NCBI GenBank assembly: GCA_015234525.1
Contig: JADGMX010000021.1
Coordinates: 58,416 to 122,415 of the forward strand
Reading direction: 5' to 3'
DNA: 64,000 nucleotides
Source of the DNA: Flavobacterium sp.
GTDB taxonomy: Bacteria > Bacteroidota > Bacteroidia > Flavobacteriales > Flavobacteriaceae
Made by a program: the position numbers and the translations under genes
Shown here: piece after piece, positions 1 to 8,584 of the stretch
Position numbering within the stretch: position 1 is the first letter of the stretch
How the letters are laid out: every line of letters starts with the position of its first letter
Notes under the pieces: generated by a model
What the model saw: only the letters and a program-made list of their open reading frames with translations
Database searches by the model: none
What the model was told of the DNA's origin: nothing

Positions 1-1
1 T

Positions 2-679
2 AACAATTTCTTTGGTGCCGAAACCGAAGCAATCATTCCGTATTCTCAATATCTTCAAAAACTTGCACCGTACCTTCAGCAGGGAATCATGGAGAGTAAC
101 GGAAAAAGTGTCGGTCGTGACGGAAATCCAGTGAATTATCAGACAGGAACCATTATCTGGGGCGAACCCGGTACGAACTCGCAGCACGCCTTTTTTCAAC
201 TGATACATCAAGGCACGAAGTTGATTCCAGCGGATTTTATCGGATTTGTCAATTCGCTTCATGGCGATAAAAATCATCACGATAAGTTGATGTCAAATTT
301 CTTCGCTCAAACAGAAGCGCTGCTTAACGGGAAAAGCGAGCAGGAAGTTGAAGCAGAATTCCAATCGCAGAATCTTTCGACTGAGCGCGCCGATTTCCTA
401 CGTCCGTTTAAAGTTTTTACCGGCAATAAACCAACGAACACTATTCTGATTGACAGATTGACACCTGAATCGCTGGGGTCGTTAATCGCCATGTATGAAC
501 ATAAGATATTTGTTCAGGGAATTGTTTGGAATATATTTAGCTACGACCAGTGGGGTGTTGAGCTCGGTAAGCAATTGGCTACAAAAATACTTGACGAAAT
601 CAACGCGGGAAGTCAAAGTTCGCACGATAGTTCGACCAGTTCGCTACTGGAATTCTACATGAAAAACGGTCATTCATAG
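2..679 (+). CDS. pgi: Glucose-6-phosphate isomerase, C-terminal part (5' end outside window)
   Basis: Interconverts glucose 6-phosphate and fructose 6-phosphate in the cytosol. The reading frame is open from base 2, so the gene starts upstream of the window and only about 225 C-terminal residues are present. Family marks seen are [15 protein letters not shown], which includes a conserved His, and the second PGI signature [12 protein letters not shown] near the C-terminus. The first in-window ATG, at 89, lies inside the conserved domain and is not the real start. The gene ends normally at TAG, followed by an 80-bp gap before the next gene. The identification is secure. Confidence 0.96.
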   Translation, partial: NNFFGAETEAIIPYSQYLQKLAPYLQQGIMESNGKSVGRDGNPVNYQTGTIIWGEPGTNSQHAFFQLIHQGTKLIPADFIGFVNSLHGDKNHHDKLMSNFFAQTEALLNGKSEQEVEAEFQSQNLSTERADFLRPFKVFTGNKPTNTILIDRLTPESLGSLIAMYEHKIFVQGIVWNIFSYDQWGVELGKQLATKILDEINAGSQSSHDSSTSSLLEFYMKNGHS

Positions 680-758
680 CACTTTAGCTAAAATTAAAAC
701 AGATTTAACTTGCAACATGCGGTCGTTTTGACTATGTTTGCAATCCTAATATTTTTTT

Positions 759-1193
759 ATGTACGGAACTATTCTTACAATTCATTCAGTTTGGGCTGTC
801 GTTGCTTTAATTTTAGTCGCAGTCGCAATTGTAGTTTCTTTTATGGGTTGGAGCGGTAATAAGGAATTTACCCTCGGAAATAAAAAAATAGCCTTGTTCG
901 GGTTGATATCAGCTCACATTCAATTTGTGATCGGACTGATCCTGTACTTTACCTCGCCAAACGGTATTGATAAAATCAAAGCCTTAGGCATGGGTGGATT
1001 AAGCGCCTATGATCGATTGTTAGCCGTTGAGCACCCGATGGTTAATTTAATTGCGATTGTTTTAATAACAATTGGTTATTCAAAACACAAGAAAGCAATT
1101 GGCCTTTCACAGCATAAAAATATTGCCATATTTTACAGCATTGCCGCTGTATTATTATTAAGCAGAATTCCGTGGGATAATTGGTTAGCATAA
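759..1193 (+). CDS. Small four-helix integral membrane protein of unknown function
   Basis: This 144-residue protein has about four predicted membrane helices (near residues 5-28, 43-63, 90-108 and 121-140), linked by short basic loops. A His lies in the first helix (ILTIHSVW), another in the second (AHIQFVIG), and an H-P pair follows in EHPMVN. Similar proteins in flavobacteria are sometimes labelled cytochrome b-like because of such histidines, but no haem-binding motif can be proven here. It lies between pgi and an RlpA-like gene in the same direction. I do not assign a function. Confidence 0.8.
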   Translation: MYGTILTIHSVWAVVALILVAVAIVVSFMGWSGNKEFTLGNKKIALFGLISAHIQFVIGLILYFTSPNGIDKIKALGMGGLSAYDRLLAVEHPMVNLIAIVLITIGYSKHKKAIGLSQHKNIAIFYSIAAVLLLSRIPWDNWLA

Positions 1194-1218
1194 CCGCCCA
1201 TTAACATAAATTACCAGG

Positions 1219-1707
1219 ATGATGTATACGAAAACAATCATAGTGGCAACATTTGCAGCAGTAATGCTAAGCGGTTTCGCACTAAGATCAGAAAAAAGTG
1301 GTACTTATACTGCCGAAGTTAAAATTGAAAACGACACCCTAAAAGTCGCTACCGTTGATACAGTTGTAGTTGATAAACTGGAGTCTGACGAAAAATACGT
1401 TTACGTTCCGTTCAAGAAAAATGCTCACGCTTCGTACTATCACGATAAATTTAACGGTAAAAAGACAGCAAGCGGCCAGCGTTTCAGCAATAAAAAATAT
1501 ACCGCCGCCCACAAAACATTCCCATTTGGTACCATGTTGCGGCTAACTAACGAGACTAACGGCAAATCGGTTCTTGTTGAGGTTACCGATAGAGGTCCGT
1601 TTTCGGCATCACGGGAAATTGACATCACAAAGAAAGCATTTGATGAACTTTCCGGTCGGGGAAAAGGTAGCGTAGATGTTACCATTGAAATCGCTGAAGA
1701 GAAATAA
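1219..1707 (+). CDS. RlpA-like septal/cell-wall protein with double-psi beta-barrel
   Basis: A 162-residue exported protein. It has an N-terminal signal-like stretch (about residues 1-22), a short low-complexity linker, and a DPBB domain from about residue 73. The domain shows the RlpA pattern ASYYHDKFNGKKTASGQRF, then HKTFPFGT, then VEVTDRGPF with the conserved Asp-Arg-Gly-Pro. Characterised RlpA proteins bind or cleave peptidoglycan in the envelope. No SPOR domain is present, so this is the short form common in Bacteroidota. The start is MM; the second Met is equally possible. The gene is followed by a strong terminator, so it is transcriptionally separated from the efflux operon. Confidence 0.85.
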   Translation: MMYTKTIIVATFAAVMLSGFALRSEKSGTYTAEVKIENDTLKVATVDTVVVDKLESDEKYVYVPFKKNAHASYYHDKFNGKKTASGQRFSNKKYTAAHKTFPFGTMLRLTNETNGKSVLVEVTDRGPFSASREIDITKKAFDELSGRGKGSVDVTIEIAEEK

Positions 1708-1724
1708 TCTTCATTACAATATTG

Positions 1725-1753
1725 AAAACCGAACGAATCAGTTCGGTTTTTTT
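1725..1753 (+). terminator. Rho-independent terminator after the RlpA-like gene
   Basis: A 10-bp perfect stem (AAAACCGAAC / GTTCGGTTTT) with loop GAATCA runs into a T tract, 18 bp after the stop codon. Confidence 0.85.
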
Positions 1754-1785
1754 ATGCTTAAAAATTTATTAAAAATTTAGTTCTT

Positions 1786-1809
1786 TTAGTTCGGTAGTTC
1801 CCGAACTAA
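1786..1809. promoter_or_regulatory. Perfect inverted repeat, probable operator of the efflux operon
   Basis: TTAGTTCGG, six bases (TAGTTC), then CCGAACTAA: a perfect 9-bp inverted repeat. It ends 5 bp upstream of the -7 element at 1815-1822 and covers where the -33 region should be. The gene it precedes encodes a dimeric GbsR/MarR-type regulator, so autoregulation is the natural inference. There is no T tract, so it is not a terminator. Confidence 0.65.
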
Positions 1810-1814
1810 GTAAT

Positions 1815-1822
1815 TATCTTTG
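1815..1822 (+). promoter_or_regulatory. Promoter -7 element (TATCTTTG) of the efflux operon
   Basis: Exact match to the Bacteroidota TAnnTTTG element, 14 bp before the regulator ATG. No clear TTG is seen at the expected upstream distance. Confidence 0.6.
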
Positions 1823-1836
1823 CCGAAATTTTTAAC

Positions 1837-2322
1837 ATGGATATTGAAAAACAAAGAGTCGAACTTATCGAGATGCTCGGAGTTCACTTTGAACAGCTTT
1901 ATAATCTTCCGCCGCTTGGCTGTAGGATTCTAAGCACCCTGATCCTGGACGGTTGCAAAGCCGGATTAACTTTCGACGACCTGGTTCACCAATTCAAAGC
2001 CAGTAAAAGTTCTGTTTCAACAAACCTCAATCTATTATCAAAACTTGGCAAAATCACTTATTACACCTTGCCAAACGACCGCAAAAAATATTATAAGCCT
2101 GCTGCATTCAGCGCACGACTTCAAAATTATTCGTCGATGATTGCAAATGAGCAAGAATTAGTAGGTCAAATAATGGAATATCGGCAACGAACTGCCTCTT
2201 GCGATGCTGAATACAACAGTCTCGAAAACATAAAAGCCTATCGCGCTCATCTTTATGACATCGAAAAATTGCTTACCAAAACCATCAACGAATTTAAATC
2301 AATTGAAAATCAACGCCAATAA
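1837..2322 (+). CDS. GbsR/MarR-family transcriptional regulator of an RND efflux operon
   Basis: A 161-residue winged-helix regulator. The HTH lies around residues 40-90, with recognition-helix sequence ASKSSVSTNLNLLSKLGKI and wing TYYTLPNDRKKYY, typical of GbsR-type MarR relatives. The C-terminal 60 residues are predicted helical and likely dimerise. It is the first gene of an operon: the adaptor gene starts 13 bp after its stop. The palindrome at 1786-1809, between terminator and start, is its probable binding site. It most likely represses the pump and responds to a toxic ligand; the ligand cannot be told from sequence. Confidence 0.85.
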   Translation: MDIEKQRVELIEMLGVHFEQLYNLPPLGCRILSTLILDGCKAGLTFDDLVHQFKASKSSVSTNLNLLSKLGKITYYTLPNDRKKYYKPAAFSARLQNYSSMIANEQELVGQIMEYRQRTASCDAEYNSLENIKAYRAHLYDIEKLLTKTINEFKSIENQRQ

Positions 2323-2335
2323 TTATACTTTACCA

Positions 2336-3451
2336 ATGAGAAATTTTTTAAGGCTTTTGCCTGTAACTGCTATTTTAATGTTGAATTCTTGCGGGAAAAA
2401 TGAGCAACAAGGTCCGCCGCCTTCGGGTCCAATGCCGTTTCCTGTGAGCACGATTACCACCGGCGATGTTGAAGTATTCCAAGAATTTACTGCAAATATT
2501 GAAGGTCAACAAAATGTTGAGATCCGACCAAAAGTTAATGGTTTCATCCAAAAGATATACGTTGAAGAAGGTCAGCAGGTTCGTAAGGGTCAGTTGCTTT
2601 TCAAACTTGAGACCGACGCCATGAATCAAGATGCGGCTGGTGCAAAAGCTGCAGTTCAGGCTGCGCAAGTTGAAGTTGACAGATTAAAGCCGCTCGTTGA
2701 GCGCAACATTATCAGTAGAGTCCAACTTGAAACTGCACAAGCAAGGCTATCGCAAGCCAAAAGCGCTTATGGCAGTGTTGCAGCAACAATTGGCTATGGT
2801 ACCATTACATCGCCTGTAAATGGTGTGATTGGAAGTTTGCCGTACCGTGAAGGGAGCTTGGTTTCTGCTACTAGTCCCGAGCCGCTTACCACAGTTTCAG
2901 ACGCCAAAATCGTTCGTGCTTATTTCACCATGAACGAAAAGCAGTTGCTGACTTTTTCCAAAACATTCGCAGGAGCAACCATGGCTGATAAGATTAAAAA
3001 TGCACCGCCGGTATCATTGCTTTTGGTGGATAATACCGAATACAATCAAAAAGGAAAATTGACTACGGTAAATGGTCTTATCGATCCAACTACCGGAACA
3101 ACTCAGTTTAGAGCTGATTTTGCAAACCCTGAAGGAATCTTACGTAGCGGAAGCAGTGGGGTTGTGCGACTTCCAATCATCCAGAAAGATGTGATTCTTG
3201 TACCACAAGGGGCAGTTTTTGAACTTCAAGGAAAACAGATTATCTATGTTGTTGGCCAAGCAAACAAGGTTGAAAGCCGTGTGGTTGAAACAAACGGCAC
3301 AAAGGATCTGAATTTCATCGTTGTCGCCGGACTTAAAGCTGGCGATGTTGTTGTCACCGAAGGAGCATCAAAACTAACTGAAGGCGCTGAAATTGTACCA
3401 CAAAATGGTGCTTCATCTGCCACACCCGCTAATCCATCAGATAAAAAATAA
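2336..3451 (+). CDS. RND efflux periplasmic adaptor (membrane fusion) lipoprotein
   Basis: A 371-residue protein that bridges an inner-membrane RND pump to the outer-membrane channel. The start at 2336 is chosen because it gives a proper lipoprotein signal with lipobox LNSC (Cys19); an upstream in-frame ATG at 2255 would lie inside the regulator gene. The biotinyl-lipoyl-like hairpin starts near residue 60 (VEIRPKVNGFIQKIYVEEGQ, then VRKGQLLF) and is followed by a helical hairpin rich in Ala and Gln. Beta-barrel and membrane-proximal domains come after it (YREGSLVSA; LVPQGAV). It belongs to the AcrA/MexA type. The spacing (13 bp after the regulator, 8 bp before the pump) supports one operon. 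Confidence 0.93.
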   Translation: MRNFLRLLPVTAILMLNSCGKNEQQGPPPSGPMPFPVSTITTGDVEVFQEFTANIEGQQNVEIRPKVNGFIQKIYVEEGQQVRKGQLLFKLETDAMNQDAAGAKAAVQAAQVEVDRLKPLVERNIISRVQLETAQARLSQAKSAYGSVAATIGYGTITSPVNGVIGSLPYREGSLVSATSPEPLTTVSDAKIVRAYFTMNEKQLLTFSKTFAGATMADKIKNAPPVSLLLVDNTEYNQKGKLTTVNGLIDPTTGTTQFRADFANPEGILRSGSSGVVRLPIIQKDVILVPQGAVFELQGKQIIYVVGQANKVESRVVETNGTKDLNFIVVAGLKAGDVVVTEGASKLTEGAEIVPQNGASSATPANPSDKK

Positions 3452-3459
3452 CTCGAAAC

Positions 3460-6400
3460 ATGCTTAAAACTTTTATTGAAAGGCCGGTCCTTTCAACCGT
3501 AATATCTATTATCATTACGATACTCGGTGTCCTCGGCTTAATGTCGTTGCCAATCGAACAATATCCAGAAATTGCGCCGCCAACGGTTCAGGTAAATGCA
3601 ACATATACGGGTGCAAATGCGTCGACCGTTCTGAACAGTGTGGTAATTCCGCTTGAAGAAGAAATCAATGGTGTGGAAGGAATGACTTACATGACTTCGT
3701 CGGCGGCCAACGATGGTTCTGCAAAAATCACGGTGTTTTTCAAACTTGGCGTTGATCCCGATATCGCGGCGGTAAACGTGCAAAACCGGGTTTCGCGTGC
3801 AACCAGCAAATTGCCCCAGGCAGTTGTTCAAACAGGTGTTACTACCGTTAAGAGCCAGAATAGTGCTTTGATGTTCTTGTCTTTGTATTCTGAAAACGAG
3901 GAATACGATGGGACATTTGTACAAAACTATGCTAAAATCAACTTGGTTCCCGTGCTTCAGCGTGTTTCCGGAGTTGGTCAGGTAAACGTTTTTGGAGCTA
4001 AGGATTATTCAATGCGAATTTGGATTGATCCTGAACGTATGGCGGCATACAACATCGCTCCGAAAGACATTCAGCAAGCGCTACAAGAGCAAAATGTGGA
4101 AGCGGCACCAGGAAAATTTGGTGAAAATGCTGTTGGCGTTTACGAATATGTAATTAAATACAAAGGCCGACTCTCAGAAGTTTCTGAATATGAAAATATC
4201 ATCATAAAATCGACCGGTAATGGTGGTTTTGTCAGACTTAGCGATGTTGCCAATATCGAACTCGGCGCTTTCAATTATGGCGCGAGAAACTTTGGTATGG
4301 GTCACGAAGGTGTGGGTATGGGTATATTTCAAACCTCAGGATCAAACGCGCAGGAAATTAGCGATGAGGTTGAAGCCGTAATGCGTGAAGCTGAAAAAAG
4401 CTTTCCAAAAGGGATAAAATACATCATTCCTTTTAGTACCAAAACATTCCTTGATGCGTCGATCGATAAAGTAGTTATGACTTTAATCGAGGCGTTTTTG
4501 CTTGTTTTCGTTGTTGTTTACATCTTCCTTCAAGACTTTAAATCAACATTAATTCCGGCAATTGCAGTTCCGGTGGCAATTATCGGAACGTTCTTCTTTT
4601 TGCAACTCTTCGGATTTTCGATCAATATGTTAACGCTTTTCGCGATGATTCTCGCCATTGGTATTGTGGTCGATGATGCCATTGTGGTCGTCGAGGCCGT
4701 CCATGCCAAATTAGACGAAGGTGCGACGTCCGGTAAAGAAGCGACCTTATCAGCAATGGACGAAATTACCGGTGCGATTATTTCCATCACACTCGTTATG
4801 GCGGCGGTGTTTATTCCGGTTTCATTTCTTAACGGGCCGTCCGGAGTTTTCTACCAACAATTTGCAATTACGCTTGCTGTCGCGATTTTAATTTCAGCGA
4901 TTAACGCATTAACCTTGAGTCCCGCGCTTTGTGCACTTCTATTAAAACCTCACAAAAAGGGTGAGCACAAGAAAAACTTCAAGGAGCGATTCTTTGTGGC
5001 TTTCAATTCCGGTTTCGACCGAATGAATAACAAATACGTGAATTCGCTTGGTTTTTTAATGAAGAAGAAGTGGATTACCGCGTTGATTTTAATTGTTTTC
5101 TCGGGTATTGCTTATTTGCTTTTTATGACCACTCCCGCAGGATTTATTCCGAACGAAGACCGTGGAATTATTATGGCTGATATTACTTTGCCTCCGGGAA
5201 CAACAATGGAGAAAACCCAGTTGTCTATCGATAAACTCGACTCACTTTTGGTTTCAATGCCGATGGTTGATGGCCGAATGAGCGTTGTCGGTTTCAGCTT
5301 GCTTAACGGCGTTAACGGGGGATCATACGGATTTAGCATCATCAAACTAAAAGATTGGAAAGAACGAACTGAAGACAATCAAAGTGTTGATGCCATCGTT
5401 AAGGAGCTTTTCGGTAGAACAGCCGGTTTCAAAGATGCGCGAATTTTATTCTTTACACCGCCAAGTATCTCAGGTTTTGGTAGTTCGTCTGGTTTCGAAT
5501 TGAAAATCCAGGACAAAGGTGATGACGATTGGCAGAAAGTAAGCGAAGTATCGGGTAAATTCCTGCAAGCACTCAACCAGCGACCAGAGATTCAATATGC
5601 GCAAACCAACTTCAACCCGAATTTCCCGCAGTTCCAAATGGACATCAATGTTGAACGTGCCAAAGATGCTGGCGTCTCAATCTCTGATATCTTCAATACG
5701 ATGCAAGGCTATTATGGTGGATTGTACACAACCGACTTTAACAAGTTTGGTAAGCAATTCCGTGTCATGATTCAAGCCAAGCCTTCTGATCGGGCTACTG
5801 AGCAATCGATCAACAACATTTACGTGCGAAATGCCGCCGGTCAGCAGGTTGCCATCAGTCAGTTTATCGATCTGAAGCGAATTTACGGTCCGGAAGCTGT
5901 TGCGCGATTTAACCTTTTGAAATCAATCAACGTAAACGGTCAGGCTAATCCTGGTTATAGTTCAGGAGATGCGATTAAAGCAGTTCAGGAAGTTGCCGCC
6001 GAACATTTGCCATCAAACTACGGATATGAATTTGCAGGAATGACTCGTGAAGAAATTCTTGCCGGCAACCAGGCGATTCTCATTTTCCTACTTAGTCTAG
6101 TGTTTGTGTACTTTATCTTAAGCGCGCAGTACGAAAGTTATTTGCTGCCGCTATCGGTGCTGTTATCATTGCCTGTCGGTATTGCGGGAGCCATCGGATT
6201 TGTAAATCTCGCAGGCCTCGAAAACAATATTTACTTCCAGGTCGCACTGGTAATGCTCATCGGTCTATTGGCGAAGAACGCGATTTTGATCGTCGAATTT
6301 GCGATTCAAAGGCGTAAACACGGAATGGATTTGATTGAAGCAGCAATCGAAGGCGCAAAAGCACGTTTACGTCCGATTTTGATGACCTCATTCGCATTTA

Positions 6401-6624
6401 TTTTCGGATTGTTGCCGTTAGCGTTTTCATCCGGAGTTGGTGCTGTCGGAAACCGATCAATCGGAATGGGAGCAGTAGGCGGAATGTTAATAGGAACCAT
6501 CTTCGGTGTGTTCGTGATTCCGGTTCTGTTTGTCATCTTCCAATCGCTTCAGGAAAGATTCAGCGGTAAGCCGGTGGCCGACTCAAATGTTGTATTATTA
6601 AATCAGGACAATGAAAAAGAATAG
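3460..6624 (+). CDS. RND multidrug efflux permease, HAE1/AcrB type
   Basis: A full-length inner-membrane proton/drug antiporter of 1054 residues. It starts with the family hallmark FIERPVLSTVISI in the first membrane helix. The proton-relay Asp pair is seen in GIVVDDAIVVVE (about residue 405), and the partner Lys in GLLAKNAILIVEF (about residue 937). Two large periplasmic porter/docking regions lie between the membrane blocks, as in AcrB. It is cotranscribed with its regulator, adaptor and outer-membrane factor, and its 3' end overlaps the next gene by 14 bp, implying translational coupling. The substrate range cannot be read from sequence. There is no sign of a heavy-metal (CusA-type) methionine cluster. 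Confidence 0.95.
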   Translation: MLKTFIERPVLSTVISIIITILGVLGLMSLPIEQYPEIAPPTVQVNATYTGANASTVLNSVVIPLEEEINGVEGMTYMTSSAANDGSAKITVFFKLGVDPDIAAVNVQNRVSRATSKLPQAVVQTGVTTVKSQNSALMFLSLYSENEEYDGTFVQNYAKINLVPVLQRVSGVGQVNVFGAKDYSMRIWIDPERMAAYNIAPKDIQQALQEQNVEAAPGKFGENAVGVYEYVIKYKGRLSEVSEYENIIIKSTGNGGFVRLSDVANIELGAFNYGARNFGMGHEGVGMGIFQTSGSNAQEISDEVEAVMREAEKSFPKGIKYIIPFSTKTFLDASIDKVVMTLIEAFLLVFVVVYIFLQDFKSTLIPAIAVPVAIIGTFFFLQLFGFSINMLTLFAMILAIGIVVDDAIVVVEAVHAKLDEGATSGKEATLSAMDEITGAIISITLVMAAVFIPVSFLNGPSGVFYQQFAITLAVAILISAINALTLSPALCALLLKPHKKGEHKKNFKERFFVAFNSGFDRMNNKYVNSLGFLMKKKWITALILIVFSGIAYLLFMTTPAGFIPNEDRGIIMADITLPPGTTMEKTQLSIDKLDSLLVSMPMVDGRMSVVGFSLLNGVNGGSYGFSIIKLKDWKERTEDNQSVDAIVKELFGRTAGFKDARILFFTPPSISGFGSSSGFELKIQDKGDDDWQKVSEVSGKFLQALNQRPEIQYAQTNFNPNFPQFQMDINVERAKDAGVSISDIFNTMQGYYGGLYTTDFNKFGKQFRVMIQAKPSDRATEQSINNIYVRNAAGQQVAISQFIDLKRIYGPEAVARFNLLKSINVNGQANPGYSSGDAIKAVQEVAAEHLPSNYGYEFAGMTREEILAGNQAILIFLLSLVFVYFILSAQYESYLLPLSVLLSLPVGIAGAIGFVNLAGLENNIYFQVALVMLIGLLAKNAILIVEFAIQRRKHGMDLIEAAIEGAKARLRPILMTSFAFIFGLLPLAFSSGVGAVGNRSIGMGAVGGMLIGTIFGVFVIPVLFVIFQSLQERFSGKPVADSNVVLLNQDNEKE

Positions 6625-8011
6625 TTATAAGATCATATTACTGCTAGTGATGGCAGTCCTTTTACAATCGTGTTTTTCAGCAAAGACGTATCACCGCGAA
6701 GAACTTGCAACCGAAAATTTATTTCGTGCGACTCAGGTTTCCACCGATTCATCATCAATAGCTGATCTGCCACTTTCACAACTTTTTACAGATCCAATTC
6801 TGCAAAAACACATCGACCGGGCTATTCAGCAAAACCTTGATTTGCAAATCGCACTTCAAAATATCGCTGCTGCAGAAGCTACAATGCGTCAGGGTCGCGT
6901 GGGTTATCTTCCCTCGCTAAGCCTTTCGGCAGATCATACGCATCAACAATTGTCTAGGAATTCTCAATTTGGAGCTTTGTTGCAAGATCGAAGCACCGAT
7001 CAATTTCAGTTTGCAGGAAATCTTTCGTGGGAAGCTGATGTTTGGGGAAAAATTCGCAGTAACAAGCGAGCAACTGAAGCGGATTACCTCGAATCCGTGT
7101 TTTCAAAGCATGCGATTCAAACGCGAATTGTTGCTGATGTAGCATCGTCATACTTTCAGCTGTTGGCTTTAGATGCGCAACTTCGGGTAGCTGATTCTAC
7201 TTTGGCCAACCGAAGAAGTTCAATTGAAACCATTCAGGCTTTAAAAGATGCGGGGAGTGCCAATGAAGTTGGCGTGAAACAAACCGAAGCGCAACTTTAT
7301 GCCACACAATTGATTATTGAAGACATTAAAGCAAATATTGTGTTTGTTGAAAACGCAATCAGTATTTTGCTGGGCGAATCGCCACGTTCAATTGAGCGCG
7401 GTAAATTGGAAGATCAAACCATTGCAGCCGATATAGAAATTGGGCTTCCGGCTACACTTTTAAGCCGACGTCCCGATGTGATTGCAGCCGAATATGCGCT
7501 TATCAGCAATTTCGAATATACCAATGTGGCGAGAAGCAATTTTTATCCGTCGTTGCGAATTACGGCAACCGGAGGCTTTCAGAGCATCGACATTCAAAAC
7601 TGGTTTGATGCCAATTCGCTTTTCGCAAACGTATTATCCGGAATCACGCAGCCCATTTTCAACCGGCGTGAGATCAAAACGCGATATGAAATTGCTCAGG
7701 CAAATCAGCGACGGTCTTTGATTCAATTTCAACAGTCGCTTTTAAACGCAGGTCGCGAAGTTTCAGACGCATTACAGGATTATCAGAATGAAACTGCGAA
7801 AATGGAAATTCGCACCCGACAACTCGAATCGCTTAAACAAGCAGCGACGTTTTCAGATGAATTGCTCAATTACGGATTGGCCAATTATCTTGAAGTTCTA
7901 ACCGCAAAAGATCAAGCGCTCAACTCCGAGCTGAATTTGATCGATAATAAATATCGTCAGTTCAACGCCGTTGTGCTTTTGTACCGAGCACTCGGCGGAG
8001 GCTGGCAATAA
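6611..8011 (+). CDS. TolC/NodT-family outer-membrane efflux lipoprotein
   Basis: A 466-residue outer-membrane channel for the RND pump. It has a lipoprotein signal (lipobox LLQSC, Cys21), followed by two OEP repeats. Typical family strings are LPLSQLFTDP, then QNLDLQIALQNIAAAEA, then the helix-barrel repeat SWEADVWGKIRSNKR, and the second-half motif GLPATLLSRRPDVIAAEY with its conserved RRPD. It ends in the usual YRALGGGW tail. The gene overlaps the permease by 14 bp and closes the operon before a strong terminator. Confidence 0.93.
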   Translation: MKKNSYKIILLLVMAVLLQSCFSAKTYHREELATENLFRATQVSTDSSSIADLPLSQLFTDPILQKHIDRAIQQNLDLQIALQNIAAAEATMRQGRVGYLPSLSLSADHTHQQLSRNSQFGALLQDRSTDQFQFAGNLSWEADVWGKIRSNKRATEADYLESVFSKHAIQTRIVADVASSYFQLLALDAQLRVADSTLANRRSSIETIQALKDAGSANEVGVKQTEAQLYATQLIIEDIKANIVFVENAISILLGESPRSIERGKLEDQTIAADIEIGLPATLLSRRPDVIAAEYALISNFEYTNVARSNFYPSLRITATGGFQSIDIQNWFDANSLFANVLSGITQPIFNRREIKTRYEIAQANQRRSLIQFQQSLLNAGREVSDALQDYQNETAKMEIRTRQLESLKQAATFSDELLNYGLANYLEVLTAKDQALNSELNLIDNKYRQFNAVVLLYRALGGGWQ

Positions 8012-8015
8012 TATG

Positions 8016-8047
8016 AAACCATCAGTTAATTCTGATGGTTTTTTTAT
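8016..8047 (+). terminator. Rho-independent terminator of the efflux operon
   Basis: A 10-bp stem AAACCATCAG / CTGATGGTTT with loop TTAATT, followed by a T-rich run. The tail overlaps the 3' end of the convergent CYTH gene. Confidence 0.8.
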
Positions 8048-8517
8048 TTATTCCACTTTTTAAACGGATTTTTTAGCAGTTGTGAATTGTAATATTTTTG
8101 GTCCTGAGTAACTTCAGATCCTAACCAAACTGGTTTTGAAAAAACTTCAGACTCATTCGACAACTCAATTTCAGCAAGTACTAATCCGGCGTTATCACCT
8201 AAAAATTCATCAATTTCATAAGTGTGTTCTCCAATTGGAACCAGATATCTGAGTTTTTCAACCGCGCCAGGCTCACACAGTAGCATCAGTTGTTTGGCCT
8301 CGTGCAGCGGAATCTCGGTTTCCCATTCATATCGGGTGGTTCCGGTTTCATTGCTTTTTCCTTTAATGGTCAGAAATCCGCTTTCGCCGCGAATTCGCAC
8401 CCGAACCGTTCTTTCGGGAACAGATGATAAATATCCTTGCGCAATATGTTGTTTTGAGGTGGCTTCTAATTTATAATCGTCACTATTTACAAGGAATTTG
8501 CGTTCGATTTCTAACAT
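8044..8517 (-). CDS. CYTH-domain protein (triphosphate tunnel metalloenzyme family)
   Basis: 157 residues, the usual size of a stand-alone bacterial CYTH protein. It begins with the diagnostic ExExK pattern in MLEIERKFLV. This supports starting at 8517 rather than at the upstream ATG 24 bp earlier. Further basic and acidic tunnel residues are seen in RTVRVRIRG, LTIKGK and the C-terminal YEIDEF and LVLAEIEL. Family members hydrolyse inorganic tripolyphosphate or thiamine triphosphate, or make cAMP; single-domain bacterial forms are most often tripolyphosphatases. The exact substrate is not determinable. It is divergent from the membrane recombinase gene and convergent with the efflux operon. 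Confidence 0.88.
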   Translation of the reverse strand: MLEIERKFLVNSDDYKLEATSKQHIAQGYLSSVPERTVRVRIRGESGFLTIKGKSNETGTTRYEWETEIPLHEAKQLMLLCEPGAVEKLRYLVPIGEHTYEIDEFLGDNAGLVLAEIELSNESEVFSKPVWLGSEVTQDQKYYNSQLLKNPFKKWNK

Positions 8518-8573
8518 GGCAGATTTGTTATTTATTCGCAAGTTAACGTTTTCTATACCTCAATTTGTATTTT

Positions 8574-8581
8574 TACCTTTG
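8574..8581 (+). promoter_or_regulatory. Promoter -7 element (TACCTTTG) of the recombinase-like gene
   Basis: Exact TAnnTTTG element ending 3 nt before the ATG at 8585, so a transcript starting the usual few bases downstream would have almost no leader. No TTG is seen at the expected upstream spacing. Confidence 0.45.
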
Positions 8582-8584
8582 CTG

